Shown piece by piece: positions 14,310-21,788 of a stretch of 64,000 nucleotides of DNA; positions within the stretch are counted from its first letter, which is position 1; each line of letters begins with the position of its first letter. The notes beneath the pieces were generated by a model. It worked only from the letters and a program-made list of their open reading frames with translations. It had not been told where the DNA came from and ran no database searches. This stretch comes from Streptomyces hyaluromycini. Its GTDB lineage: Bacteria > Actinomycetota > Actinomycetes > Streptomycetales > Streptomycetaceae. The position numbers were made by a program, and so were the translations under genes. Location: NCBI RefSeq assembly GCF_002217755.1, contig NZ_BCFL01000031.1, forward strand, positions 62,001 to 126,000. Direction: 5' to 3'.

Positions 14310-15536
14310 TCAGACCGTCGACAGATCGATCGCCCGGTCCAGGTCGTGCGGTTGCAGGACGCGCAGGATCGCCTCCAGGAGGTAGTAGTCGGCGTAGGGG
14401 AGGGAGATCTCGATGCCGTCCTCGGCGGGGCGGTTGCGGGTGCAGCGGGCGACGACGGCCTCGGCGCGGGTGGAGTGGGTGGTGAGGCAGGTACGGCAGA
14501 GCGCGTCGAGTATGCGCAGGGCGGTGGTGCGGTACGGCGTGCTTCCCGTGGCGGCGGCCAGGTCGAGCAGCCCGCAGGCCATGACGGTCGCGGCGGAGGC
14601 GTCCTTGACGTCGTACGGCTGCTGCGGTGCGCGGTAGTCCCAGACGGGCACGTGGTCCGGTCCGAGGGTTTTGACGGCGTAGTCGGCGAGCGTGCGGGCG
14701 GTGGCGAGGAACCGGCGGTCGCCGGTGCGGCGGAACATGGTGGTGAAGCCGTAGATGCCCCAGGCCTGTCCGCGGGCCCAGCAGGACGTGGGGCTGTAGC
14801 CCTGGACGGTGTTGGGGCCGATGGGGGAGCCGGTGGCGGGGTCGAGGTCGTAGACGTGCGGGGTGGATCCGTCCGGTCGCGGGAAGAGGCGGCCGGTGGT
14901 CTGCGCGTGTCCCACGGCCGCGTCCATGAAGGCGCCTTCGCCGGTCTGCTGGGCGGCGAAGACGAGCAGGTCGAGGTTCATCATCGTGTCGATGATCATG
15001 CGCCCCGCGTTGTCCGGGGTGTTGAGCGCGCCCCAGGCCCGCAGGTAACGGCCGCGGGGGTTGTAGCGCTGGAGCAGCGAGCGCGCGGCCTGCACGGCGC
15101 CGTCCCGCCAGGACGTGTCGCCGGTCAGCCGCCAGGCGGTGACCCAGGACGGGGTGAACAGGAAACCCAGGTCGTGCGTGCCGGTGTCGTACTGGCGGGG
15201 GGCGAGTTTCGCGGCGGACGCGAGGGCGAGGGTGCGCAGGCCGTCGTCGCCGCTGTGGAGCCAGCTCATCCAGAGGATGCCCGGCCAGAATCCGCCGACC
15301 CAGTCGCCGTTCTGGGAGTAGACCCACTTCTCGGACTTCGTCCCGACGGGGAAGGCGCTCACCCCGGGCGCGACGGCTCGCACTTTCGCCACCGCGTAGT
15401 CGGCCGCGTCACGCAGCGCCGCCTCCGTCGCCACAGGCGCCTGGCCGGTGAGCGCCTGCGCGGACTGAGGTACGGCGGCGTACGCGACCGCGGCGCCGCC
15501 TGCGGTGGCCAGCACGGCCCTGCGGGACATGTGCAT
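14310..15536 (-). CDS. GH88-type unsaturated glucuronyl hydrolase, Tat-exported
   Basis: 408 aa. N-terminal twin-arginine signal MSRRAVLATAGGAAVAYAA then a mature (alpha/alpha)6-barrel. Likely catalytic aspartates lie in GTHDLGFLF (about residue 121) and in RMIIDTMMNLDLL (about 180), the pair used by unsaturated glucuronyl hydrolases, and the sugar-binding loop GYSPTSCWARGQAWGIYGF is intact. Members remove 4,5-unsaturated uronic acids released by polysaccharide lyases. Start 15536 follows GGAAGG at 5 nt. No lyase or sugar transporter is adjacent, so the polysaccharide cannot be named. Confidence 0.87.
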   Translation of the reverse strand: MHMSRRAVLATAGGAAVAYAAVPQSAQALTGQAPVATEAALRDAADYAVAKVRAVAPGVSAFPVGTKSEKWVYSQNGDWVGGFWPGILWMSWLHSGDDGLRTLALASAAKLAPRQYDTGTHDLGFLFTPSWVTAWRLTGDTSWRDGAVQAARSLLQRYNPRGRYLRAWGALNTPDNAGRMIIDTMMNLDLLVFAAQQTGEGAFMDAAVGHAQTTGRLFPRPDGSTPHVYDLDPATGSPIGPNTVQGYSPTSCWARGQAWGIYGFTTMFRRTGDRRFLATARTLADYAVKTLGPDHVPVWDYRAPQQPYDVKDASAATVMACGLLDLAAATGSTPYRTTALRILDALCRTCLTTHSTRAEAVVARCTRNRPAEDGIEISLPYADYYLLEAILRVLQPHDLDRAIDLSTV

Positions 15537-15604
15537 GGGTGCCTTCCTCTCCAACTTGGCTGATCCGTGGGGGGAGTTGAAGGAGTCTCGCATGCAGGGG
15601 CGCG

Positions 15605-15624
15605 TGCGTATATACATGTGCGCA
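15605..15624. promoter_or_regulatory. A/T-rich dyad upstream of the GH88 gene
   Basis: TGCGTATATACATGTGCGCA, an imperfect dyad with outer TGCG/CGCA arms and a TATATA core, unusual in this GC background. On the minus strand TTGAAC and TATATA words occur here, so it probably overlaps the GH88 promoter; hexamer spacing is not ideal. Confidence 0.45.
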
Positions 15625-15676
15625 AGGTTCAAGTATGTGAATGTGATGGGTGGTTCGCCAGTCCGGCCGACGGCTT

Positions 15677-15715
15677 CCCCGAGGGGCCCGGCGTGGGTCG
15701 CCGGGCTCCTCGGGG
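15677..15715. terminator. Hairpin terminator after the DUF4097 gene
   Basis: A 17-bp stem with one mismatch (CCCCGAGG... at 15677-15693 pairing with 15699-15715) and loop TGGGT, starting about 20 bp past the minus-strand stop at 15736. Confidence 0.7.
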
Positions 15716-15735
15716 CGGGCGGCCGGTCGGTGCGT

Positions 15736-16401
15736 CTAGAGGCTGCGGGCGGTGATGTCGCCCCGGGAGGTGGTGGCGCGGATGTCGAGTTCGGTGGTGC
15801 CGTCGTTCTTGAGGGCGTTGCTGATGCGGCCGTGGCCGGTGTCGGCGTCCAGGGCGGCCGAGACGCCGGCGGCCGCGCCGACCGAGATGTCGCCGTCCTG
15901 GGTGCGGAGCACGACCGTGCCGCGCATGGCCTCGTTGATCCGGATGCCGCCCCGTGCGGTGCTGATCTCCGCCGGGCCACCGAGCCGGCCGACCTCGACG
16001 TCGCCGTCGGTCGCGGTGAGGCGGAGGCTCGCGGCCTCGTCGATCTTGATCTGCCGGTATGCGCCGTCGAAGGCGACGTCGCCGAGCCGTCCGACACCGC
16101 GCAGTTCGGTACTGGCGGCCCTGGCCTCGACGCGGGAGCCGGCGGGGAGCTGGACGGTGACCTCGACGGAACCGGAGGGGCCGAAGAGCTGGTTGCCGGG
16201 GGCCGCGGCCGTGATCCGCAGGACGCCGTCGGTGTAGGTGACGGCGGTCTGCTCCGCAGCCTTGACGTCGCGGCTCTTGGAGGGGGTGGAGGGCAGGACC
16301 TCGACGGTGGTGTCGGTGCGGTCCGCGGCGATGAACTGGATCCGTCCGGCGGGGATGTCCAGGACGGCGGAGATCGGGGCGGGGGTGTCGAACTTCTGCA
16401 T
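15736..16401 (-). CDS. DUF4097-family beta-solenoid protein
   Basis: 221 aa with the repeated short beta-strands of DUF4097/adhesin-like proteins: VSAAL-, GDISVG-, GRISNAL- and GDITARSL-type turns, with Gly-Asp at regular spacing. No signal peptide or membrane segment, so it is probably cytoplasmic. Start 16401 (MQKFDTPAP) has GGGAG upstream. The promoter can be read directly: -35 TTGCCA (16470-16465), 17 bp, -10 TAGCGT (16447-16442), with GCAACG half-sites over the -35. This links it to the divergent HTH regulator. Function unknown. Confidence 0.8.
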   Translation of the reverse strand: MQKFDTPAPISAVLDIPAGRIQFIAADRTDTTVEVLPSTPSKSRDVKAAEQTAVTYTDGVLRITAAAPGNQLFGPSGSVEVTVQLPAGSRVEARAASTELRGVGRLGDVAFDGAYRQIKIDEAASLRLTATDGDVEVGRLGGPAEISTARGGIRINEAMRGTVVLRTQDGDISVGAAAGVSAALDADTGHGRISNALKNDGTTELDIRATTSRGDITARSL

Positions 16402-16441
16402 CGTGGTCTCCCGTTGGCGTTCGTTGTTTCCGACATTGAAA

Positions 16442-16482
16442 ACGCTACGTTGCCTTCCCGGTTGTGGCAACGAGTTCGTTGC
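16442..16482 (-). promoter_or_regulatory. DUF4097 promoter with overlapping operator
   Basis: Minus-strand -35 TTGCCA at 16470-16465 and -10 TAGCGT at 16447-16442, spacer 17 bp. The dyad GCAACGA-GT-TCGTTGC (16467-16482) overlaps the -35, and another CGTTGC lies at 16448-16453 in the spacer. A repressor bound here would block the promoter. Confidence 0.7.
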
Positions 16483-16523
16483 GTAAGGTGTGAAAAGTAG
16501 CAGCTCAGTGCCTAGAAACTGTT

Positions 16524-16594
16524 GCAACGGATCGGAAATCAATGCAACGCTGAGACTGTCTTCGTTGCAATGGATTACTGGTGAACGCTATGCT
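16524..16594 (+). promoter_or_regulatory. Two-HTH regulator promoter with GCAACG half-sites
   Basis: Plus-strand -35 TTGCAA (16565-16570) and -10 TATGCT (16589-16594), spacer 18 bp. GCAACG at 16524-16529 and 16544-16549 faces CGTTGC at 16563-16568, which overlaps the -35. With the copies at 16448, 16467 and 16477 there are six half-sites in 121 bp. Confidence 0.7.
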
Positions 16595-16637
16595 CGGGGG
16601 GCAGGGACCGCCACCGAGGAACAACGAGGAGAACGTG

Positions 16638-17393
16638 ATGCCGGGAGGCAGGCTCAGTCAGCAGGAACGCCAGCAGATCGCGCTGGGGCTGGCCGACAGC
16701 CTCCCCTACGCCGAGATCGCCCGCCGCCTCGACCGTCCGACCTCGACGGTCACGCGTGAGGTGATGCGCAACGGCGGTCCCGCCGCCTACCGCGCCGACC
16801 TGGCCCACCGCGCCACCGAACGCCGCGCCCACCGGCGCCGGCCCGCCTCCTCCCGGGGGCCGGGGGCGGTGCCGCAGCCGCACGGACGCGACCCCGAGGC
16901 CGTGGCCGAGTACGAGGAGACGCTCACCACCGTCTTCATGCAGTCGGGTACGCCCAAGATGATGGCCAGGGTGCTGGCCTGCCTCTGTATCAGCGACGCG
17001 GCCAGCCTCACCGCGTCCGAACTCGTCCAGCGGCTCCAGGTCAGCCCGGCGTCCGTCTCCAAGGCGGTCGCGTTCCTGGAGGAGCAGGGGCTCGTCCGCC
17101 GGGAGCGCGACGAACGCCGCCGCGAGCGTTACTTCGTCGACGACGACGTCTGGTACCAGTCGATGGTGGCCAGCGCGCGCGGCACCGCCCAGGTCGCCGA
17201 GACCGCACGGCAGGGCGTCGCCGTCCTCGGCCCCCGCACCCCCGCCGCCAACCGCCTGGAGAACATCGCCCGCTTCCTCGACTTCGTCAGCGAGAGCATC
17301 ACCCGCGCCGCCGAGCAGGCCCGCGAGGTCCTGCACGCCAGACCCGCCCCGGCCTCCGACGACACCGGCCGGCCGAGTCCGCACGACGAATAG
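16638..17393 (+). CDS. Regulator with IS30-like HTH plus GbsR/MarR-type wing
   Basis: 251 aa. The N-terminus (residues 5-45, GLADSLPYAEIARRLDRPTS...TREVMRNGG) is a helix-turn-helix of the kind found in IS30-type transposases. After a charged linker, residues ~95-180 form a winged helix (LTASELVQRLQVSPASVSKA, then LVRRERDERRRERYF). Two DNA-binding modules in one chain is an established but little-studied actinobacterial architecture. Start 16638 has GAGGAG at 6 nt. It is divergent from the DUF4097 gene, and GCAACG half-sites overlap both promoters, so it is the likely repressor of both. Confidence 0.82.
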   Translation: MPGGRLSQQERQQIALGLADSLPYAEIARRLDRPTSTVTREVMRNGGPAAYRADLAHRATERRAHRRRPASSRGPGAVPQPHGRDPEAVAEYEETLTTVFMQSGTPKMMARVLACLCISDAASLTASELVQRLQVSPASVSKAVAFLEEQGLVRRERDERRRERYFVDDDVWYQSMVASARGTAQVAETARQGVAVLGPRTPAANRLENIARFLDFVSESITRAAEQAREVLHARPAPASDDTGRPSPHDE

Positions 17394-17793
17394 ACGGCCG
17401 TCCCGGTCGGCGCGACGGCAAGACCTGCTCAGCGAGTCCGCAGAGTCCACAGGGCGCGCCGAGGTGCCGTTTCACCGCGGGCGACGCGGTGTTGAGGTCC
17501 GCCCACAGGCAGCCGGGCGCGGTGCCGGCGAGGCCCGCGCGCAGCGCGTCCGGGGCGGCCGAGGCGCTGTTGACGCTCAGGACCAGATCGCTGCCCGCGG
17601 CCGACTCCGCCTCGCCGCCGGTGCCCACGACACCCGGCGGCGCCGCGGCCTTCGGGTCGTAGCCGCGCACCAGCGCCCCCGCGGCGACCAGGTCGCCCGC
17701 GATCGCGCCGCCCGCCTCGCCCAGCCCGAGTACGGCGATACGAAGACCGGCCACGGCGGTGGAGTTCACAGGTGCCTCCCAGTGCGTGCTCAT
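17299..17793 (-). pseudogene. N-terminal remnant of a 6PGDH-like NAD(P) oxidoreductase
   Basis: From the ATG at 17793 the product begins as a normal beta-hydroxyacid-dehydrogenase/imine-reductase-type protein: AGLRIAVLGLGEAGGAIAG, GYDPKAA, SDLVLSVNSASAA and LWADLNTASPAVKRHL. Homology ends near 17460, after about 110 of the usual ~290 residues, and the frame runs on as unrelated sequence into the antisense of the two-HTH regulator gene until a stop at 17299. The substrate-binding domain is absent, so it cannot be functional. Divergent from the GntR gene. Confidence 0.7.
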
Positions 17794-17830
17794 CGTCCCT
17801 GGCCGGAGGCCGTCACGGCAGGGCAGGATT

Positions 17831-17848
17831 GGCGACAATATCGTTGCC
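17831..17848. promoter_or_regulatory. GntR operator candidate
   Basis: GGCGACAATATCGTTGCC, an 18-bp dyad with 14 of 18 positions symmetrical and an ATAT centre, lying 39 bp before the GntR start and between it and the divergent reductase remnant. Confidence 0.6.
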
Positions 17849-17887
17849 ATTCTGATCGTTCCGTTGCGGAGCGGAAAGGGGAACCAC

Positions 17888-18559
17888 GTGTCGGCAGCAC
17901 CCAGCATCCCGCCCGGGTCCGACCCGGTCGTCGAGGTCATCCGCGCGGCGATCGTGCGCGGGGACCATGTGCCGGACCAGCGGCTCGTGGAGGTCGATCT
18001 GGCGGAGCGGTTCTCGGTGAGCCGCGGCGCCGTGCGTTCCGCCCTGCTCCAGCTGGGCAACGAGGGGCTGGTGGAGCGCATCCCCAACCGGGGCGCCCGG
18101 GTGCGCGCGGTGCCGCCGGCCGAGGCGATCGAGATCACCGAGGTCCGGATGGTGGTCGAAGGCCTGTGCGCCGCCAAGGCCGCCCAGCGGGTGACCGACG
18201 CGGAGATCGCCGAACTGCGCGAGATCCGCGCGGAGATGATCGCAGCGGTCGAGGCCGGGGAGGTCGTGATCTACTCCCGCTTGAACAACCGGCTGCACCG
18301 CCGTCTCGTGGAGCTGAGCGGTCAGGCCACGACCGGGGGCGCGCTGGAGCGGCTGCGCGGCCAGTCGGTGCGGCACCAGTTCCGGCTCGCCCTGCAGCCG
18401 GGGCGGCCGGCCGTCTCGCTCCCCGAACACCTCGCGATCATCGATGCCGTCTGCGGCCGGGACCCGGTCGCCGCCGAGCAGGCCGCCCGGGGGCACCTCG
18501 GCAGTGTCATCCACGCACTGCGGATGAGTGCCGACACGGCATCCTCGCGGGCGAGTTAG
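17888..18559 (+). CDS. GntR-family regulator (FadR/FCD type)
   Basis: 223 aa. N-terminal winged helix (LVEVDLAERFSVSRGAVRSA, about residues 30-50, with NRGARVRAV wing), then an FCD ligand domain whose metal-ligand pattern includes LNNRLHRRLVELSG and the later EHLAIIDAV and GHLGSVIHAL. GTG at 17888 is preferred because AAAGGGGA lies 6 nt upstream. FCD-GntR proteins typically sense organic acids of an adjacent catabolic operon; here both adjacent enzyme genes are broken, so the regulator has outlived its targets or now acts elsewhere. Confidence 0.87.
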   Translation: MSAAPSIPPGSDPVVEVIRAAIVRGDHVPDQRLVEVDLAERFSVSRGAVRSALLQLGNEGLVERIPNRGARVRAVPPAEAIEITEVRMVVEGLCAAKAAQRVTDAEIAELREIRAEMIAAVEAGEVVIYSRLNNRLHRRLVELSGQATTGGALERLRGQSVRHQFRLALQPGRPAVSLPEHLAIIDAVCGRDPVAAEQAARGHLGSVIHALRMSADTASSRAS

Positions 18560-18608
18560 CGCGGCGGCCGGTCCGTGTCGGGCGCGGACGGCGGTCGGTA
18601 CCGCTTTC

Positions 18609-18959
18609 TGCGCGCCGTTGATCGGCGACGGCGGCTTCGCCGTGACGGCGACCGAACTGCGGACGGCCGTCGCCCGCCGCCTGCGGCTGACGGTGATGGT
18701 CTTCTGCGACGGCAGCCTCAACCGCATCGAGCTCAAACAGCGGGCCCTCGGCTACGGCGGCACGGCGACCCGGCTGGACGACATCGACCTGGTCGCGCTC
18801 GCGGGCGCCATGGGCTGCGACGGCGTGCGCGTGACCTCGGCGGCCGAACTGGAGAAGGCCACGACCGGCCTCGCGACCCGTACGGGCCCCCTGCTCGTCG
18901 AGGCCTGCATCGACCCCGCCCAGTACGAGGCCCAGTTCCAGGGGGGCGTAGCGTACTGA
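18609..18959 (+). pseudogene. C-terminal remnant of a TPP-dependent decarboxylase/ALS-like enzyme
   Basis: The frame carries LIGDGGFAVTATELRTAVAR, FCDGSLNRIELKQ and EAGPLLVEACIDP-like TGPLLVEACIDPAQYEAQF, the C-terminal TPP-binding domain of acetolactate-synthase-type enzymes. The ~400 preceding residues and any start codon are missing; the 50 bp between the GntR stop and the first homologous residue is unrelated. A large deletion joining GntR to this tail is the simplest explanation. Confidence 0.7.
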
Positions 18960-19183
18960 TCAGGCACCGAATGCACCAGGTGAAGAAACTGAAATTCTCG
19001 GTCGTAGGACACAGCAAACCACAGGTGAATCCGAGTACTTCTCGATGGCATCCATAGCGGCTGCTGGTGGAATTTATCTCCTTCACGCAACGGGCGGAGA
19101 ACTCCGGGAAGTGATCCGGCGGCTGCGTTTATGGGAACCGCGTCCGGAATTCCTGCACCCCGTCTTCCGAAGGGACCGGCAAG
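18960..19183. other. Lower-GC leader region before the DUF3500 gene
   Basis: 224 bp with noticeably more A/T than its surroundings (for example around 18980-19090). Contains no coding frame I trust. Probably promoter and 5' UTR of the DUF3500-HupE operon; no riboswitch consensus was recognised. Confidence 0.45.
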
Positions 19184-20326
19184 ATGCCAGAAACCAAAAC
19201 TCACCGCAGGTTAAAGAGCAAGTGGAAGCGCACGGGCGTGGCCTTCGCCGCGGGAACGGCCCTGCTCCTCGGGGGGATCTACGTCAACGCCGACGCCGCG
19301 ACCACCCCGAGCGACTCCTCGGCCGGTGACACGTCGGCCGACGGCACCGCGGCCACCACCGAGGCCACCACCGAGGCCTCGTCGTCCGTCTCGGACGTGG
19401 TCGACGCCGCCAACGCGTTCCTGGACACCCTGGACAGCGACCAGCAGTCCGACGTGCTCCTCGACTTCACCGAGGCGAACGCCACCGCCTGGTCGAACCT
19501 CCCGTGCGGCTCGACCTGCCGGGTCGGCATCGAGTTCAGCACCCTCAGCGACGAACAACTGACCGCCGCCAAGGCGGTGATCGAGGCGGCCACCGGTACC
19601 GGCAGCGGCACCGGGTACGACCAGGTCACCCAGATTCTGGCCGCCGACGACAAGCTCGGCGAGACCGCCAGCGGCTACGGGAGCGGCAACTACTACCTGG
19701 CGTTCCTCGGCACCCCGAGCACCGACGGCACCTGGCAGCTGCACTTCGGCGGTCACCACCTCGCGCTCAACCTGACCTACAAGGACGGCGAGGTCGAGGG
19801 CACCACCCCGTTCTTCATCGGGGTGGAGCCGACCAGCTGGACCGGCGACGACGGCACCTCGTACGCACCCCTGGCCGGGATGCACGACGGGATGGAGGAC
19901 ATGCTCGCCGGCCTCAGCGACGACGAGCTGGCGGAGGCGAAGCTCTCCGAGTCGTTCAGCGACGTGCTGCTCGGCCCCGGTGAAGACGGCGACTTCCCGG
20001 AGACCAAGGAGGGCCTCCAGGTCAGCGAACTCACCGACGACCAGCAGGAACTGGTCCTCGCGGCGATGGAGCCCTGGGTCGACGTGGCGGACGACACGAC
20101 CGCGGCCTCCGTGCTCAGCGCCTACAAGGCGGACCTCGACGACACCTACATCGCCTACTCCGGCAGCTCCGACCTGAGCGCCCAGGGCGACTACGTGCGC
20201 ATCGACGGCCCAGGCGTCTGGATCGAGTTCGTCTGCCAGAACGGCGTGGTGTACCAGAGCCAGGTCCACTACCACACCGTCTACCGGGACCACGACAGCG
20301 ACTACGGGGGAGAGTTCTCGTTCTGA
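19184..20326 (+). CDS. Exported DUF3500-family protein
   Basis: 380 aa. Basic N-terminus RRLKSKWKR followed by the hydrophobic GVAFAAGTALLLGGIYVNADA forms a signal peptide or anchor, then a Thr/Ser/Ala-rich linker to about residue 65. The DUF3500 core follows, with LHFGGHHLALNLTY, FFIGVEPTSW, LSDDELAEAKL and the C-terminal VHYHTVYRDHDSDYGG. The clustered histidines and acidic residues look like metal ligands, but no activity is established for the family. GAAGGGA precedes the start. Its TGA overlaps the start of the HupE gene (TGATG), so the two are translationally coupled and probably work together at the cell surface. Confidence 0.82.
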   Translation: MPETKTHRRLKSKWKRTGVAFAAGTALLLGGIYVNADAATTPSDSSAGDTSADGTAATTEATTEASSSVSDVVDAANAFLDTLDSDQQSDVLLDFTEANATAWSNLPCGSTCRVGIEFSTLSDEQLTAAKAVIEAATGTGSGTGYDQVTQILAADDKLGETASGYGSGNYYLAFLGTPSTDGTWQLHFGGHHLALNLTYKDGEVEGTTPFFIGVEPTSWTGDDGTSYAPLAGMHDGMEDMLAGLSDDELAEAKLSESFSDVLLGPGEDGDFPETKEGLQVSELTDDQQELVLAAMEPWVDVADDTTAASVLSAYKADLDDTYIAYSGSSDLSAQGDYVRIDGPGVWIEFVCQNGVVYQSQVHYHTVYRDHDSDYGGEFSF

Positions 20327-21702
20327 TGAACCGCCTGCCGATCTCACTGTCGCATGCCCTGCGCATGCTGGCCGGGATCGCGACGGTGGTCACGGCGGCG
20401 CTGCTCCTGGCAGCGCCGCCCGCCGCCGCACATCCCATGCCGCACTCGGTGCTCCTGCTCGACGTGCACGAGACGTCGGTCACCGCCGAACTGGAGCTCC
20501 CGGTCGGCGACTTCGCCCGGGCCGGCGGAATCGACCTGGACGAGGACACCACGGCACGGCAGCTGTCGGCGCGGGAAGCCGCGATCCGCCGCTACCTGGC
20601 CGCCCATGTGCACCCCACCACCCGCCGGGGCCAGGCCTGGACCGTCACGTTCGGAGCCATGGGCCTGAGCCGGTCCGAGCAGACCTCCACCGGTCCCTAC
20701 CGCGAACTGACCGTCCAGGCCACGCTCACCCCGCCCGCCGGCGGGGACCCGCGCCGGTTCGTCCTCGACTACGACGTCATCGTCCACCAGGTCGTCACCC
20801 ACACCGTGCTGGTCTCCGTCCGCCAGGACTGGGCCACCGGAAAAGTGGCCGACGACGGCCAGAGCGACGCCACCCAGGTCGGCGTCATCCGCATCGACAC
20901 CCGGACGATGACCATCGCCCCGCTCACCGTCGACCTGGAGGACGGGAGTATCTGGAGCGGCACCTACGCCATGTTCCGGCTCGGCGCCCACCACATTCTC
21001 GAAGGCACCGACCATCTGCTGTTCCTGCTCATTCTGCTGCTGCCCGCACCCCTGCAGGCCGCCGGAAACCGCTGGCGCGGACTGGCGAGCACAAGGACCG
21101 CCGTCGGCCGCATCGGCCGAACCACGCTGGCATTCACCGTCGGGCATTCCGTCGCGCTCGCCGTGAGCGCCTTCGGACGCCTCGACATACCGGCCCAACC
21201 GGTCGAGGCATTCATCGCCTTCAGTATTCTCGTCGGCGCCGTCCACGCAATTCGACCGCTCTTCCCGGGGCGTGAGGCCGTCGTCGCCGGTGTCTTCGGC
21301 CTGGGGCACGGGCTCGCTTTTTCCCTCACCCTCGCCGAGATGCACCTCTCCACCTCCCAATTGGCGCTCAGCCTCGCGGGATTCAATCTCGGTATCGAAT
21401 GCATGCAACTCGTCCTGGTCCTGCTCGCCCTGCCGAGCCTGGTCTGCCTCACCCGGCTGCGCAGGCACGCAGCCCTGCGCACCGCCTGTGCCGGACTCAC
21501 CGCCGTCGCGGCCCTCGGCTGGCTGCTGGACCGCCTCGGTGTGGCCAACCCCGTCGCCCGCGCGGCGGACAGCGCGGGGACCCACACGTCCCAGCTGCTC
21601 CTCGTCCTGGTCACCGCTGCCGTGCTCGCCACGCTCTGGACGGTCGCCCCGCACGATCGCGGCAACCCCCGTCGATCTTGGCGGTTCGCACACCGTTCAT
21701 AA
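20326..21702 (+). CDS. HupE/UreJ-family membrane protein
   Basis: 458 aa. Signal sequence to about residue 36 (ends PPAAAHP), an exported beta-rich region (about 37-215), then a membrane domain of six to seven helices with the HupE/UreJ histidine motifs LGAHHILEGTDHLLFLL, FTVGHSVAL and FGLGHGLAF. HupE/UreJ relatives are nickel or other divalent-cation permeases linked to hydrogenase or urease, but this long extracellular-domain subtype is common in organisms lacking both. Coupled to the DUF3500 gene by a one-base overlap. Metal uptake with an exported accessory protein is inference. Confidence 0.82.
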   Translation: MNRLPISLSHALRMLAGIATVVTAALLLAAPPAAAHPMPHSVLLLDVHETSVTAELELPVGDFARAGGIDLDEDTTARQLSAREAAIRRYLAAHVHPTTRRGQAWTVTFGAMGLSRSEQTSTGPYRELTVQATLTPPAGGDPRRFVLDYDVIVHQVVTHTVLVSVRQDWATGKVADDGQSDATQVGVIRIDTRTMTIAPLTVDLEDGSIWSGTYAMFRLGAHHILEGTDHLLFLLILLLPAPLQAAGNRWRGLASTRTAVGRIGRTTLAFTVGHSVALAVSAFGRLDIPAQPVEAFIAFSILVGAVHAIRPLFPGREAVVAGVFGLGHGLAFSLTLAEMHLSTSQLALSLAGFNLGIECMQLVLVLLALPSLVCLTRLRRHAALRTACAGLTAVAALGWLLDRLGVANPVARAADSAGTHTSQLLLVLVTAAVLATLWTVAPHDRGNPRRSWRFAHRS

Positions 21703-21788
21703 CGTCCTCACCTGCGCGAAGGCGGCCGTTCCAGCCGCGCCGGAAAGGTCCTGGCGGCCTGTCACAACGAAACCCCAGGACGGACTTG

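Noticed and set aside
16638..17393. Regulator as an IS30 transposase fragment
   Set aside because: Only the HTH resembles IS30; there is no DDE catalytic region or terminal repeat, and a winged helix follows in an intact frame.
18960..19183. Lower-GC leader as a riboswitch
   Set aside because: No conserved aptamer pattern could be recognised; an ordinary promoter/UTR is enough.
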